A DNA stretch of 64,000 bases from Cellvibrionaceae bacterium (lineage in GTDB: Bacteria; Pseudomonadota; Gammaproteobacteria; Pseudomonadales; Cellvibrionaceae). A model generated the notes under the pieces. That model made no database searches. It was not told the origin of the DNA and saw only the letters and a program-made list of their open reading frames with translations. Where the stretch lies: the NCBI GenBank assembly GCA_021151825.1, contig JAGKWQ010000007.1:174073-238072 (forward strand), read 5' to 3'. A program made the translations under genes and the position numbers. Shown piece by piece: positions 44,473 through 53,168 of the stretch; positions within the stretch are counted from its first letter, which is position 1, and each line of letters opens with the position of its first letter.

Positions 44473-45918
44473 CTAAGAGGTAACTCTTTGGTATAACCTA
44501 TCTATTTCGGCATCTATTTGGCGCCTATTATTTGCTTCAATCAATTTTAAGCATCCAACAATAAATTCATCATCAAGTGGAAGTACAATTCCACGCTGTT
44601 GTTTTGCAGCATCGTTGCACCTTCTAATCAGATTGCTCAAATCGTTGGATGACCTAAATATCAACATACCCAAAGACCCTCTGTTAGGATTAAACCGTCC
44701 TAACAGCTGATCCAGTTCGGGGTTTTTTATATCATTAGTGTAATTTTTGCATTCAACATGAATTGCATTCGCTTTGACATGTTGATCTAATGCAATTCGA
44801 TAGAAAAATCCATTATCTTTACCATTGGTATAAACTATATCTATTCTTTTTCTACCTTCATTTATTTCCATCTCTTTTTTGGGATAAATAAAATTCGGGA
44901 AAAATATGAAACTAAGCGCACTTAGGCAAAAATTATGAAAGGTGCTCGCTGCCTCAGATCCGGCATTAATAGTTGATAACTCATCAATCAGTTTGGATGC
45001 GAGTATTGCCTCGATATAATTATCGCCATTGATATCTGGAATTCGCGAGGCCTTTTCTTTCAAATCATCTTTATATTTATCAATAATATCTGGGTGTGCT
45101 GCAGAAAATTCCGCCAAGAAATCTTTATCTTTAGGATAATGCATATCAACGGTTTTTTTGTACACAGTTTTTCCTGTGTAAACCCCGTCTTTATCTGTTA
45201 ATACAGTAACCAATGAATCATCAGCCCGTAAGTGTTCTTCCTGTAAAAACTCCAAGACAAACATCCTGCGATATGTTGAGTGATCAACACCTACTTGATA
45301 TCTAACAGAAAATTTAGGTACAAGAATTATTTTTGATGACTCATACACCGGCAAATCCACGTAATCTTGTAGCCAATCCCGTCTATTTGAACACCAATAA
45401 AATCCAGACGAAACTCTTCTGACGGGTATTCTATGCAAAGCACATTGAGCTTGAGTGTACTCGATAAGTGATTTTCTAATTACATTCGTCGTTATATCTG
45501 AAATCTTATCCCTACCAATTCCTGGAATAAATAGAGCAAAATCAGAAAGGTCTTCGAGCAATCCAGAATCTGCGGCTTTACTATTTTTTAGTGCGTTATA
45601 TAACTCTGTCGCTTGAACATTTCCTATACCCCGCCCCCTGTTTCCTTCTTTAGATACGCCAAGATGTGTTTCTTCAGGCTCCCCTAAATGGGAAAGCAAT
45701 TTAATTCCTCGAGTTTTATTTCCCACCTTTACAGCCTGCAAAACCTCGTGAAAAAATGACACTATTAACTGATGCGCAGATTCCGACCATGTATCTTCTC
45801 TCGTTGTCAGAGCATATGGATCAAGATATAAGGGCAAATCATCTCCTGGGGTAACATCAACAAAATCAAGTTCAGCCTGCTGCTTATTCAATCCATAAAT
45901 TTCAGAAAACTTAATCAT
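44473..45918 (-). CDS. Large protein with C-terminal PD-(D/E)xK nuclease motif
   Basis: This 481-residue protein has GGGAG before the ATG and no signal or membrane segment. The N-terminal FSEIYGLNKQQAELDFVDVTPGDDLPLYLDPYALTTR region is unfamiliar but looks conserved. The C-terminal part carries RKRIDIVY (Asp360) and HVECKNYTNDIKNPELDQLLGRF (Glu389-x-Lys391), a restriction-endonuclease-like core. It could cleave DNA or RNA in a defence role. It is first in the operon with MazG and the helicase fusion, although 109 bases separate it from mazG, so a separate promoter is possible. Confidence 0.75.
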   Translation of the reverse strand: MIKFSEIYGLNKQQAELDFVDVTPGDDLPLYLDPYALTTREDTWSESAHQLIVSFFHEVLQAVKVGNKTRGIKLLSHLGEPEETHLGVSKEGNRGRGIGNVQATELYNALKNSKAADSGLLEDLSDFALFIPGIGRDKISDITTNVIRKSLIEYTQAQCALHRIPVRRVSSGFYWCSNRRDWLQDYVDLPVYESSKIILVPKFSVRYQVGVDHSTYRRMFVLEFLQEEHLRADDSLVTVLTDKDGVYTGKTVYKKTVDMHYPKDKDFLAEFSAAHPDIIDKYKDDLKEKASRIPDINGDNYIEAILASKLIDELSTINAGSEAASTFHNFCLSALSFIFFPNFIYPKKEMEINEGRKRIDIVYTNGKDNGFFYRIALDQHVKANAIHVECKNYTNDIKNPELDQLLGRFNPNRGSLGMLIFRSSNDLSNLIRRCNDAAKQQRGIVLPLDDEFIVGCLKLIEANNRRQIDAEIDRLYQRVTS

Positions 45919-46602
45919 CAGCGGCTCCCAATTTAATTAATTTATATTGATTTTACGAGGTGCATATTAAGCGCATTAGAAACATATTGTAAAAAGATAA
46001 AACGCATTACTAGGTGTTTGTGTCTATGGCATTCTGTGGCGAGTGAAATTTATCAGCCCCATTCTGAAGGGGGGATCAAGACTGTTAAAGAACTCTTGTT
46101 CTTGATTGATGTTCATAAGGTGTTCCTTCGAGAATATTGCAAATGGCATGAAGGAATACTAATAGCAAAAGGTAAATCGTGCCATTATGGGGTAGATCGT
46201 TTTTCCATTAACATTCGGCGGGAGTTCAAATCCCCCCGGCGCGATTGAATTGAGAATCAAAAAACAAAAAAATCGACCGTTTTTGTTTGAGAGTTTTTGC
46301 TTTGGATGTTTGGCGGGGCGGGGTATTTATCCCCCCCTTCATGTTACACGTCATTACACCACCATATCCCGCTAAGCCGCATAAATACTGAGTTGCCCAA
46401 TTTTTATTCCACTTTAAACTGTAATCCGCCTCATTACATCCGACACTTTTTCGACATTTTTATCTCTGTCGTCTATCATCACACTGCAGAATTAGTACCC
46501 AAACTAAAATTTAGTAAAACTATAAGTAATTGATATTTAATTAAATATAGCTAAATTAGAAAACAATTTTTGGCTTGTTTTTCGTCTCGTTATATATAAA
46601 AA
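45919..46602. other. Divergent intergenic region with att-like fragment
   Basis: About 680 bases between two divergent accessory units. It contains the 17-bp tmRNA-end copy at 46224-46240. Shortly after that, an A/T-rich hairpin at about 46264-46290 (AAACAAAAA with TTTTTGTTT) could be an old terminator. No intact tRNA, integrase or other gene is seen. Promoters for both flanking units must lie here. Confidence 0.5.
46224..46240 (+). repeat. 17-bp copy of the ssrA 3' end (possible att remnant)
   Basis: GTTCAAATCCCCCCGGC at this position equals bases 48713-48697 of the ssrA gene read on the minus strand. This is the T-arm and acceptor end of tmRNA. The two copies are therefore inverted relative to each other. 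The surrounding GGCGGGA...GGCGCGA looks like a decayed tRNA 3' half, but no 5' half is found upstream. Confidence 0.7.
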
Positions 46603-47511
46603 ATGTACGCCTGTTCCAAATTTGAAAACTACTTAAATCTTTGCCCCACTAATGAGACTCGCCAGTTGAAAGATATTTCTTCGATTTTTACCAAATCGAC
46701 CCTAAAAAAGTTGATTGCTGCACCGGGAAAAGGCGACCATGTTGATTTCCTGTTAAAAGAACTTAGTTTTTCATATTTTTTGCCATCAAAACACTATCTA
46801 TTACCTGAGTTTTTTGATCTGGCTTATAAAAAATTAATTACTTCTTATAGAAGTGAATACATATATAAAAATGCAATAGCTGAAAAAATAATCAAAGGAA
46901 AGCATCGGCTTTCTTCAAATTGTTATTACTCTACTGAATTTAGAGTTCACAATTCCATTGCAGATATTGTTATTGCAAATGGCACAACAACTGTTTATGA
47001 AATAAAAACAGAATTTGATTCGTTGGAAAGACTTGACTATCAACTTGAGAACTATACAAAGGTTTTTGATCGTATATACGTTGTAATTCCTGAATCAAAA
47101 TACTCTTCTTGGTCACCCAAAATTGCTGCTTCTGCTGGCGTGATAGTTCTAACAAAGAAGTACACTTTACAAATCAGGAGAGAGCCTTTATCTAATGTTT
47201 CGGGAGTGGAATTGCATTCTATTTTTTCCTGCCTAAGACGTAATGAAATTATTGAGATTATTGATCAACACTTCGGTGAAGTTCCTCAAGTGAGACCTGT
47301 ATCATTAAAAAGTGCGTGCAGAGAGCTTTTTTTGACCTTATCTAAGGAGGATGCGCATTACTATTTTTTGATGGCATTAAGAAAAAGGGGCTTGCAAGAT
47401 GGCGTGAACGAACTAATCAAAAGAGTTCCGTCATTAACATCGGTCTTTTTGACTGCAAACCTTTCCAAACGAGAAATTTATAACTTGAGAGATATTTTTG
47501 ACGCTGCATAA
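46603..47511 (+). CDS. sce7726-like family protein (nuclease-like)
   Basis: This 302-residue protein shows a PD-(D/E)xK-like core: Glu112 in YSTEFRVHNSIADIVI, Asp121, and Glu133-x-Lys135 in TTVYEIKTEFDSLERLDYQLENY. The pattern matches what I know as the sce7726 family, which commonly occurs next to an sce7725 family gene, as here. That pair is found in accessory regions of many bacteria and has no well-established function that I can name. The ribosome-binding site is poor. The gene is AT-rich, and its partner follows 25 bases on. Confidence 0.72.
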   Translation: MYACSKFENYLNLCPTNETRQLKDISSIFTKSTLKKLIAAPGKGDHVDFLLKELSFSYFLPSKHYLLPEFFDLAYKKLITSYRSEYIYKNAIAEKIIKGKHRLSSNCYYSTEFRVHNSIADIVIANGTTTVYEIKTEFDSLERLDYQLENYTKVFDRIYVVIPESKYSSWSPKIAASAGVIVLTKKYTLQIRREPLSNVSGVELHSIFSCLRRNEIIEIIDQHFGEVPQVRPVSLKSACRELFLTLSKEDAHYYFLMALRKRGLQDGVNELIKRVPSLTSVFLTANLSKREIYNLRDIFDAA

Positions 47512-47536
47512 TTAAATAAAAACAGGAGTTTTTTAT

Positions 47537-48487
47537 ATGTACTATCCGTTGTTGAGAGGTAAACAGTTCGAATTACTTGCAGTTAGGGAAACAATGGGAG
47601 AAGTTGTTTCTGCCAATAATGTTTTGCCGCTAATAGAACCAGTAAACTCCAATTTTCGTGACATCCTTCTTTTGGCTAAAGAACTTGAGACTAAAAAATT
47701 AGGTTTTATTCTTATTGTAAATCCACAAACAGGTGATCTCGCTTACTCAACAGAAAAAGTAAATAATTTGGTTAGTGAATTAAATCAAGTAAATAACCAT
47801 ATTAGATTTGCATACTGGATTAGTGGCGACACGTCAGAAGATTCCGTCTCTAAATTTCTAAATTCATATTCAAACCATCTCACTTACCTCGTACATGCTT
47901 CGACTTCTATAAATACTGAAAAAATCAATAGAATTTTGAAATTAAATAAAAATTTTCAGCTGAATTTCTTTATAAAAAACAAAACCAGTTCCACTTATGA
48001 GACGACATTATCTGGATTTAAAAAGGCTATCATTGAAGACTGCTTTAAAAAGCTTTCAAGAAATGCAGACTACCCTTCTGATGAATTTTTCAGCAAAACT
48101 GTTTTTGATTATCTACAGCGGGGCTACAATGGCTTTGGTGACTTTTCAATTGTGGGTAACTCATACTCCAAAGGTGGCGGACAAGCTATTACTGCAGCCA
48201 TTCACTTAACATATGAGAACACAGTAACGCAACAAGAAATTCGGGTAAGGCATTTTTTATCAGGAGATAGAACCGAGCCTGAGGACGCTTCAACTTTAAT
48301 ATCTGAGGCATTGCCAAAGCTTGTTAAATTTATTAAAGAAAATAAAAATAAATTTTCATTTTCTCATGCATGTCAAGAATTTATATCGATACATGATGCA
48401 GGGGTTCTTACAAACCTAGGAAAAATAAAGAAAATATCAATCAAGCACCATATGGAATTAATGAATCATCTACTTGATGAAATTTAA
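47537..48487 (+). CDS. sce7725-like (beta) family protein
   Basis: This 316-residue protein has AGGAG six bases before the ATG. The N-terminal MYYPLLRGKQFELLAVRETM followed by NNVLPLIEPVNSNFRDILLLA is the recognisable start of sce7725/beta-family proteins. The C-terminal portion contains GFGDFSIVG and the helix-rich GVLTNLGKIKKISIKHHMEL. There is no signal peptide. It is co-directional with, and probably co-transcribed with, the sce7726-like gene. No enzyme motif is obvious. Confidence 0.72.
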   Translation: MYYPLLRGKQFELLAVRETMGEVVSANNVLPLIEPVNSNFRDILLLAKELETKKLGFILIVNPQTGDLAYSTEKVNNLVSELNQVNNHIRFAYWISGDTSEDSVSKFLNSYSNHLTYLVHASTSINTEKINRILKLNKNFQLNFFIKNKTSSTYETTLSGFKKAIIEDCFKKLSRNADYPSDEFFSKTVFDYLQRGYNGFGDFSIVGNSYSKGGGQAITAAIHLTYENTVTQQEIRVRHFLSGDRTEPEDASTLISEALPKLVKFIKENKNKFSFSHACQEFISIHDAGVLTNLGKIKKISIKHHMELMNHLLDEI

Positions 48488-48646
48488 TTAGCATCGATTG
48501 TAATAATGTTTATCTTTTTGGAAAAATACCCCATCATAAATGGAAAAATGATTGAACTTTTGTATTAACAACCTTTTTAAACACGATGTTAATGACTAGG
48601 GCGTTATACTCAATGTTTTCATCACGTTTTTTTAAAGATGTTAAAT

Positions 48647-48678
48647 AAAAAACCCGATCATTTCTGATCGGGTTTTTT
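48647..48678 (-). terminator. Rho-independent terminator of ssrA
   Basis: A 14-bp perfect stem, AAAAAACCCGATCA with TGATCGGGTTTTTT, and a TTTC loop lie 12 bases beyond the tmRNA 3' end on the minus strand. The stem is similar to that at 26681-26710 (GATCGG core), so this genome seems to favour this terminator type. Confidence 0.9.
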
Positions 48679-48689
48679 ATTTGGGTGTT

Positions 48690-49044
48690 TGGTGGAGCCG
48701 GGGGGATTTGAACCCCCGTCCGCCAGCACTCCATCCTCGGCTCTACATGTTTAGATCCGTTTATTGATTTAACGCTTATCAGCCCAACAGGCAGGACGAA
48801 AAGCGCGATCCTGTAGAGTTTTAGCAGCGCCACCCCAGGCAAGCTTTGCTGCGATCCAGTTCTGTATGACGGGCTTTAACGCGGTACTGGCACCTTGTTA
48901 TAGACCGTTAGCAGCAATTAAGCTGCTAAAGCGTAAGAATCGTCGTTTGCGACTATTCAAGTACAGCTTTGGATTAACGTGATTGGCTGTCATCACGACA
49001 TGCACCTTGGGCTTTGTTACCAGCGTCGAATCCAAATCGACCCC
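48690..49044 (-). ncRNA. ssrA: tmRNA (transfer-messenger RNA)
   Basis: This 355-nt tmRNA rescues stalled ribosomes. On the minus strand it starts GGGGTCGATTTGGATTCGACG and ends with a T-arm (GGTTCAAATCC) and GGCTCCACCA. The acceptor ends pair: GGGGTCG with CGGCTCC, including a G-U and a U-G pair. The tag reading frame lies at 48918-48950. A -10-like TAGAAT at 49111-49106 suggests a leader removed by RNase P, though the -35 is weak. A perfect terminator follows at 48647-48678. ssrA is a frequent integration site for islands, and the accessory block 41.4-48.6 kb abuts its 3' end. Confidence 0.96.
48918..48950 (-). CDS. tmRNA proteolysis tag ANDDSYALAA
   Basis: Reading from GCA at 48950 gives Ala-Asn-Asp-Asp-Ser-Tyr-Ala-Leu-Ala-Ala then TAA at 48920-48918. 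This is the tag added to stalled nascent chains and ends in the ALAA degron recognised by ClpXP. The usual gammaproteobacterial tag has Asn or Glu-Asn where this one has Ser. Confidence 0.93.
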   Translation of the reverse strand, partial: ANDDSYALAA

Positions 49045-49731
49045 AATCGCTGAACTTTTGGCCTGTTCTTGCGAACATTCCCCGTTCAAACCAGCGAGTG
49101 GCGGCATTCTACCTCTATTACCAGCAGGATGCGATACCGCATTTCGTTGTAAATTAATATGGTGGCTTTTTGATCGATTACAAGCGCAGTAAGGCAATTG
49201 CCTGAAATTTACCTCGATTCGGATTACCTGATCACCAAACCTACCCAAAACCATCGCTACGAATTTCGCGCGGCGACAGTAGGTTATGCACATCTTTGGA
49301 TTGTTGAGTTCGGAAAAATCCTGGATGAAACCTTTGAAAGCGCAATATGTGCAAAACGCATTTGGTGACATCAAGCAAACTGACCTAGTGACTGCACCGG
49401 GAAATGTGGTGACTTTTATTTTGGTAATACGCGTTTTTCGAATCCTATCGCGGCCGAACTCCTTTCCAGCATCAAGTTTTTCCTGCCACGAAAATATTTT
49501 AAAAAATATCCAAATAAATTGGAGGTGTCTCTCTCTTGCTGTGTCTTTCTCTGGACAGCACGGATTTTTATACGGATTTTGATGGTGCTCCGTGCTTGAT
49601 AGTGGTGTGTGAGCGTTGAGTTGTGTGTAAAAGAGCGCGCAGACTTGCGGGATTGGTGCTGCGTTATTGGGCCTTCATTGTTGATGGCTACATGGATTAA
49701 CAGGATTTTGAATAATTTTTTGGAGAATAAA
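49045..49731. other. Intergenic region: ssrA promoter and leader of modular secreted protein
   Basis: About 690 bases. A TAGAAT at 49106-49111 on the minus strand may be the ssrA -10. The plus-strand frame reaching back to 49609 has no ribosome-binding site before 49732. No other gene is evident. Confidence 0.45.
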
Positions 49732-51348
49732 ATGAAAATATTGAACCAGGTTACGGTGTTGGCCTGTTCGCTGGTGGTGGCCGCCGGTTCCTACGCTGCG
49801 ACAGATAAAAAAGAAAACTTGTCACTGAGTCATAACAAAGTGAACTTCAAGAGCAAAGTAGGGGCAGCAGCTCCTGCAGCGACAGTGGTGTTCGTGGAAG
49901 TGAATACCAAATCCAAAGTGTATTACGTGGTGGAGTCAGCGACACCGTTGATTAAATCCACATCGGTAAACTCAACCGGTAAAGCAACTGCGCAAATTAT
50001 TTTAGCTCCCGAGCGCGCAGCGAAATTACCGGTAGGACAAAACACCGGGACGGTAACGGTTAAAGCCTGTAAAACACAAAACTGCTCGGCGCAGTATCCC
50101 GGCAGCCCGGCAAAGATTACGGTGAAATATAAAGTTGTAGAGAAAAAATCATCGAGTAGTTCCTCTTCTAATAGTTCATCGTCAAGCAGCAGTTCTTCTG
50201 CTCCGGTGTTGGCATGTACTAATAGCCCGGGCGATGTGTTCTTCGATGAAGTGTGTTCACCTTGGCGCGATGTGTCTTCCTATGAGCAAAACTATGCGGA
50301 TTACACCAACGCTTATGAAACTACCGATGGAAATAACGCAGGTGCCGCGCGCTTTAATATTATCCAGTCTGGCGATGCTGGCCATAATCAGGTCTTGGAT
50401 ATTCAATACCATGATGCACCGGAATTTTTTGGCGCGGTGCGCATTCGTGTGCCTGAGTCAGAAAGCAATGCGTTGGACATGAGTGAATATGCCAATGGAA
50501 AAATTGTTTTTGATTTAAAAGTTATTAGCAATAGCTATGCTAATTCACCGTTGGAATTCAATCTGGATTGCAGTTGGCCATGCACTAGCACACCAGCATT
50601 AATTCGCACAGATGTATTGAATGAATGGAAAACCTATGAGTTTTCTGTGGCGGAATTGATCGAACGCGGTCTGGATATTCAACGTGTTTCCATGGGCTTT
50701 ATGTTATTGCCGACCTGGGGCCAACAGGGGGGCGCGCACTATCAGGTTGATAACGTTCGCTGGGTTGCTGGTGATGCGCCGGTGAATCCGGAAACTATTT
50801 GCTACTCCAATTTCTTTGATCAGCCCTGGAATGCAGGCGTTAGTGGTGTAGGGGTTTCTATTATTGGTGGAAGCAGTGAGATTCCTGTAGACCAATATAT
50901 GAACCTGACGCAAGGTGTAATTCCGTGGGTTAAAGCCTATCCGGATTGGAGTGTTATGAACCACAACTGGCTGTATGCGATTTCCGATGTAATGAGTTAC
51001 CAAACCGGTGAGTTGCTGGATCCATACACGCTTTCCAATTGTTCCGGTGCGGGCACGTTGTCATTGGAAATATATACACCGGCAGCATTGGTTGCTGATG
51101 GCAACCTGACGTTCTCGTTGATGTTTGTGAAAAATGATTTGTTCTTGATTGATATTCCGAACTCGACTTTCTCCGTAGTGGATATGAAGCCGGATGATTG
51201 GAATAAAGTCTCTGTACCTTTGTCTGCGGCGACTGCGGGTGCCGATTTGAAATTTGTTGGCCTGCGTATTAATGCAAATCAGGTTTCACCATTGTTGCAA
51301 GCAGGTTTTAACATCGACAATATTTTGATTAAACACGCTGCGCAGTAA
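49732..51348 (+). CDS. Secreted modular protein with serine linker and carbohydrate-binding-like domains
   Basis: I use the ATG at 49732, which has GGAG upstream and starts the signal peptide (MKILNQVTVLACSLVVAAGSYAA). The 538-residue product has an N-terminal Ig/BACON-like domain (about 25-140, ENLSLSHNKVNFKSK), a long poly-Ser linker, and two tandem jelly-roll-like domains beginning GDVFFDEVCSPWRDVSSY and CYSNFFDQPWNAGVSGVGV. Their endings, YQVDNVRWV and FNIDNILI, are typical of CBM11/ExoP-like galactose-binding folds. It probably binds extracellular polysaccharide. No catalytic residues are seen. A perfect terminator follows at 51481. Confidence 0.78.
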   Translation: MKILNQVTVLACSLVVAAGSYAATDKKENLSLSHNKVNFKSKVGAAAPAATVVFVEVNTKSKVYYVVESATPLIKSTSVNSTGKATAQIILAPERAAKLPVGQNTGTVTVKACKTQNCSAQYPGSPAKITVKYKVVEKKSSSSSSSNSSSSSSSSSAPVLACTNSPGDVFFDEVCSPWRDVSSYEQNYADYTNAYETTDGNNAGAARFNIIQSGDAGHNQVLDIQYHDAPEFFGAVRIRVPESESNALDMSEYANGKIVFDLKVISNSYANSPLEFNLDCSWPCTSTPALIRTDVLNEWKTYEFSVAELIERGLDIQRVSMGFMLLPTWGQQGGAHYQVDNVRWVAGDAPVNPETICYSNFFDQPWNAGVSGVGVSIIGGSSEIPVDQYMNLTQGVIPWVKAYPDWSVMNHNWLYAISDVMSYQTGELLDPYTLSNCSGAGTLSLEIYTPAALVADGNLTFSLMFVKNDLFLIDIPNSTFSVVDMKPDDWNKVSVPLSAATAGADLKFVGLRINANQVSPLLQAGFNIDNILIKHAAQ

Positions 51349-51480
51349 TGCACCAGTTTAAAAAATTACAGGAAGTAAATAGAAATATTTTCAGGAGGTT
51401 AACTGACAGGATGTTTACAGATTCAACGCTTGATTGATTTGTTCCAATAAAAAGCTGGCATTTGCCCGCTTTTGTTAACA

Positions 51481-51512
51481 AGCCCCACTTTAAAAAAGTG
51501 GGGCTTTTTTTT
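51481..51512. terminator. Bidirectional terminator
   Basis: An 11-bp stem, AGCCCCACTTT with AAAGTGGGGCT, and an AAA loop is followed by a run of Ts. It lies between the convergent secreted-protein gene and the subtilase-like gene and can serve both. Confidence 0.92.
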
Positions 51513-51516
51513 ATGG

Positions 51517-53058
51517 CTACCATGCGGGGGCACGATATTGCCAGGTAAACACATCGAACTGGTTATGCAGTATGGGATCGTGAATGATATTGCCCTTTAA
51601 AAAGCTATCATATAGTTCGGGTGGTGATTGTTGATTGTTTGGCTGCTCATTAATAAGACTGGATAACACCACTGGCGCAGCTAATGATGGTGAGCTGATC
51701 AGTGGGAAAACATTAAATTCAAAAAACCCGTAAAGAATAGTATTCATCGCTTGGCGTCGGGTGCCTGGCAATCCAGTAAATGGGTCGCTTTCCTTGGTTT
51801 GACCGAGCGGGATAAAAACATCCACGCATGCTTTTGCGTCCAATTGTTGTGTGCTCAGAATACTGGTGTCTGATGTTCCATCTTTTGGGATATCAGTTCC
51901 GGCGTACATAAAATCCATTACCCGAATGCGGTTAGCTATTGATGAATCGCAATCTGCCGGATAATCAGGATCATTTTCTATGAGTTCGCGTTTGCTATAT
52001 GTAGCAGCTTGCACCAATGCTACTTCCTGAATTCGATTGAGGGATTGATTGTGATAAGTGTGCGACGCTAGCGCCTGTATAAATTGATGATCGACTGCCA
52101 AAATTTGCGTTAAAACTTCGTCAGGTGCTTGGGCATCGCAGGCGTTTTTTATAATCGCTGACAGCACCGGCCGTGATAATCCCCAGGACGCATTAATAAA
52201 ACTAATATTATGTTGATTAATAGTGTTTTTTAATGAGGTCAAAAAGTTTTCATACCTGGATTTTATGACATTAATGGCTGCTGTTGATTCAGTTGCATCT
52301 GTTGATGTTAATTGTGTGCAAGTTTCAGCGGGAGCATAAAGTTTGGATTCCAAACCCGATTCAACAAACACAAATTTTGCAGTGGGGTTATGTTCCAGCA
52401 GAAATGTAGCAATGTAATAACCATGCCCTTCGCCTGGGGGCATCATGGTGAACAGTTGGATATTTTTAGGCTTATTAAATGCAGAGAAATCCTGCACCGA
52501 TAAATAACCATCGTAATTTTTTATAAGGTTAAAAACTTTATTCACTGTAACGGGCATTGTTGTTTTAGGGCGGTGTTGCACCAGATTCATACTGGCGTCA
52601 GTTGTTAGTAACTCAAACACGCGACTTCTGTAAGCGGCGACCGCCAGGGAGGACATGTGATTATCGATAATCAATATGTTGGGGTGTTGTGCATCTTCCG
52701 GTTTAAGTGTCGGGCTTTCGAATACAACGTCAATTTTTTCACAGGTGTAAGGTCTTGTATCGGCACAGGTTTCGTTGTTTAACAAATCTGCAATATCGCT
52801 TAGCAGTTTTGTCTTTGCGGTGGACGCTATTGATGAGAAATTTTGACTTGATGTATTCTCACTGGAAAAAGTGGATGAGTTTGATGTCTCAGAAGAAACA
52901 GTACTTGATGAGCTGGCAGCGGTGCTGTTTGATGATGAATTGTTTGAAGGTGGCGAGTTGCTTGATGGCGATGAATTGCCACTACCTGAATCGCCACCGC
53001 AACCCGTTAATGCAATGAATGTTAGCCCGGCAACCAGGCGTTTTGGCGACATAAACAT
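51517..53058 (-). CDS. Divergent subtilase-like (S8) lipoprotein
   Basis: This 513-residue lipoprotein has AAGGA before the ATG and lipobox ALTGC (Cys20), then a Ser/Asn-rich linker to about residue 80. The catalytic order of subtilisins is visible: Asp132 in NILIIDNHMSS, His212 in GEGHGYYIATFL, the oxyanion Asn289 in FINASWG, and Ser458 in SSPSLAAPVV, which mirrors GTSMAAPHV. The usual Gly residues around His and Ser are altered, so it may be an inactive or specialised member. It lies upstream of no obvious substrate gene but next to a Hint protein and a zinc protease. Assignment rests on motif order. Confidence 0.68.
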   Translation of the reverse strand: MFMSPKRLVAGLTFIALTGCGGDSGSGNSSPSSNSPPSNNSSSNSTAASSSSTVSSETSNSSTFSSENTSSQNFSSIASTAKTKLLSDIADLLNNETCADTRPYTCEKIDVVFESPTLKPEDAQHPNILIIDNHMSSLAVAAYRSRVFELLTTDASMNLVQHRPKTTMPVTVNKVFNLIKNYDGYLSVQDFSAFNKPKNIQLFTMMPPGEGHGYYIATFLLEHNPTAKFVFVESGLESKLYAPAETCTQLTSTDATESTAAINVIKSRYENFLTSLKNTINQHNISFINASWGLSRPVLSAIIKNACDAQAPDEVLTQILAVDHQFIQALASHTYHNQSLNRIQEVALVQAATYSKRELIENDPDYPADCDSSIANRIRVMDFMYAGTDIPKDGTSDTSILSTQQLDAKACVDVFIPLGQTKESDPFTGLPGTRRQAMNTILYGFFEFNVFPLISSPSLAAPVVLSSLINEQPNNQQSPPELYDSFLKGNIIHDPILHNQFDVFTWQYRAPAW

Positions 53059-53168
53059 TGTATGGATTCCTTGTTAGTTAGTTGCCGGGGGATAATCCTG
53101 CATCAACTGGTATTTCGTCAAATGCACATGGCGCCAACACGCCGTAGAATGTTGTTCTACGTCGCATT

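Noticed and set aside
46170..46245. Complete tRNA gene on the plus strand
   Set aside because: Only a T-arm-like 3' half is present, and the T-stem has a mismatch. No matching 5' acceptor or anticodon arm was found.
46018..46248. 76-residue ORF covering the att-like fragment
   Set aside because: No ribosome-binding site, and it runs through the tRNA-like fragment. Composition is not protein-like.
48898..49374. 158-residue minus-strand ORF
   Set aside because: It overlaps the tmRNA gene, which explains the open frame.
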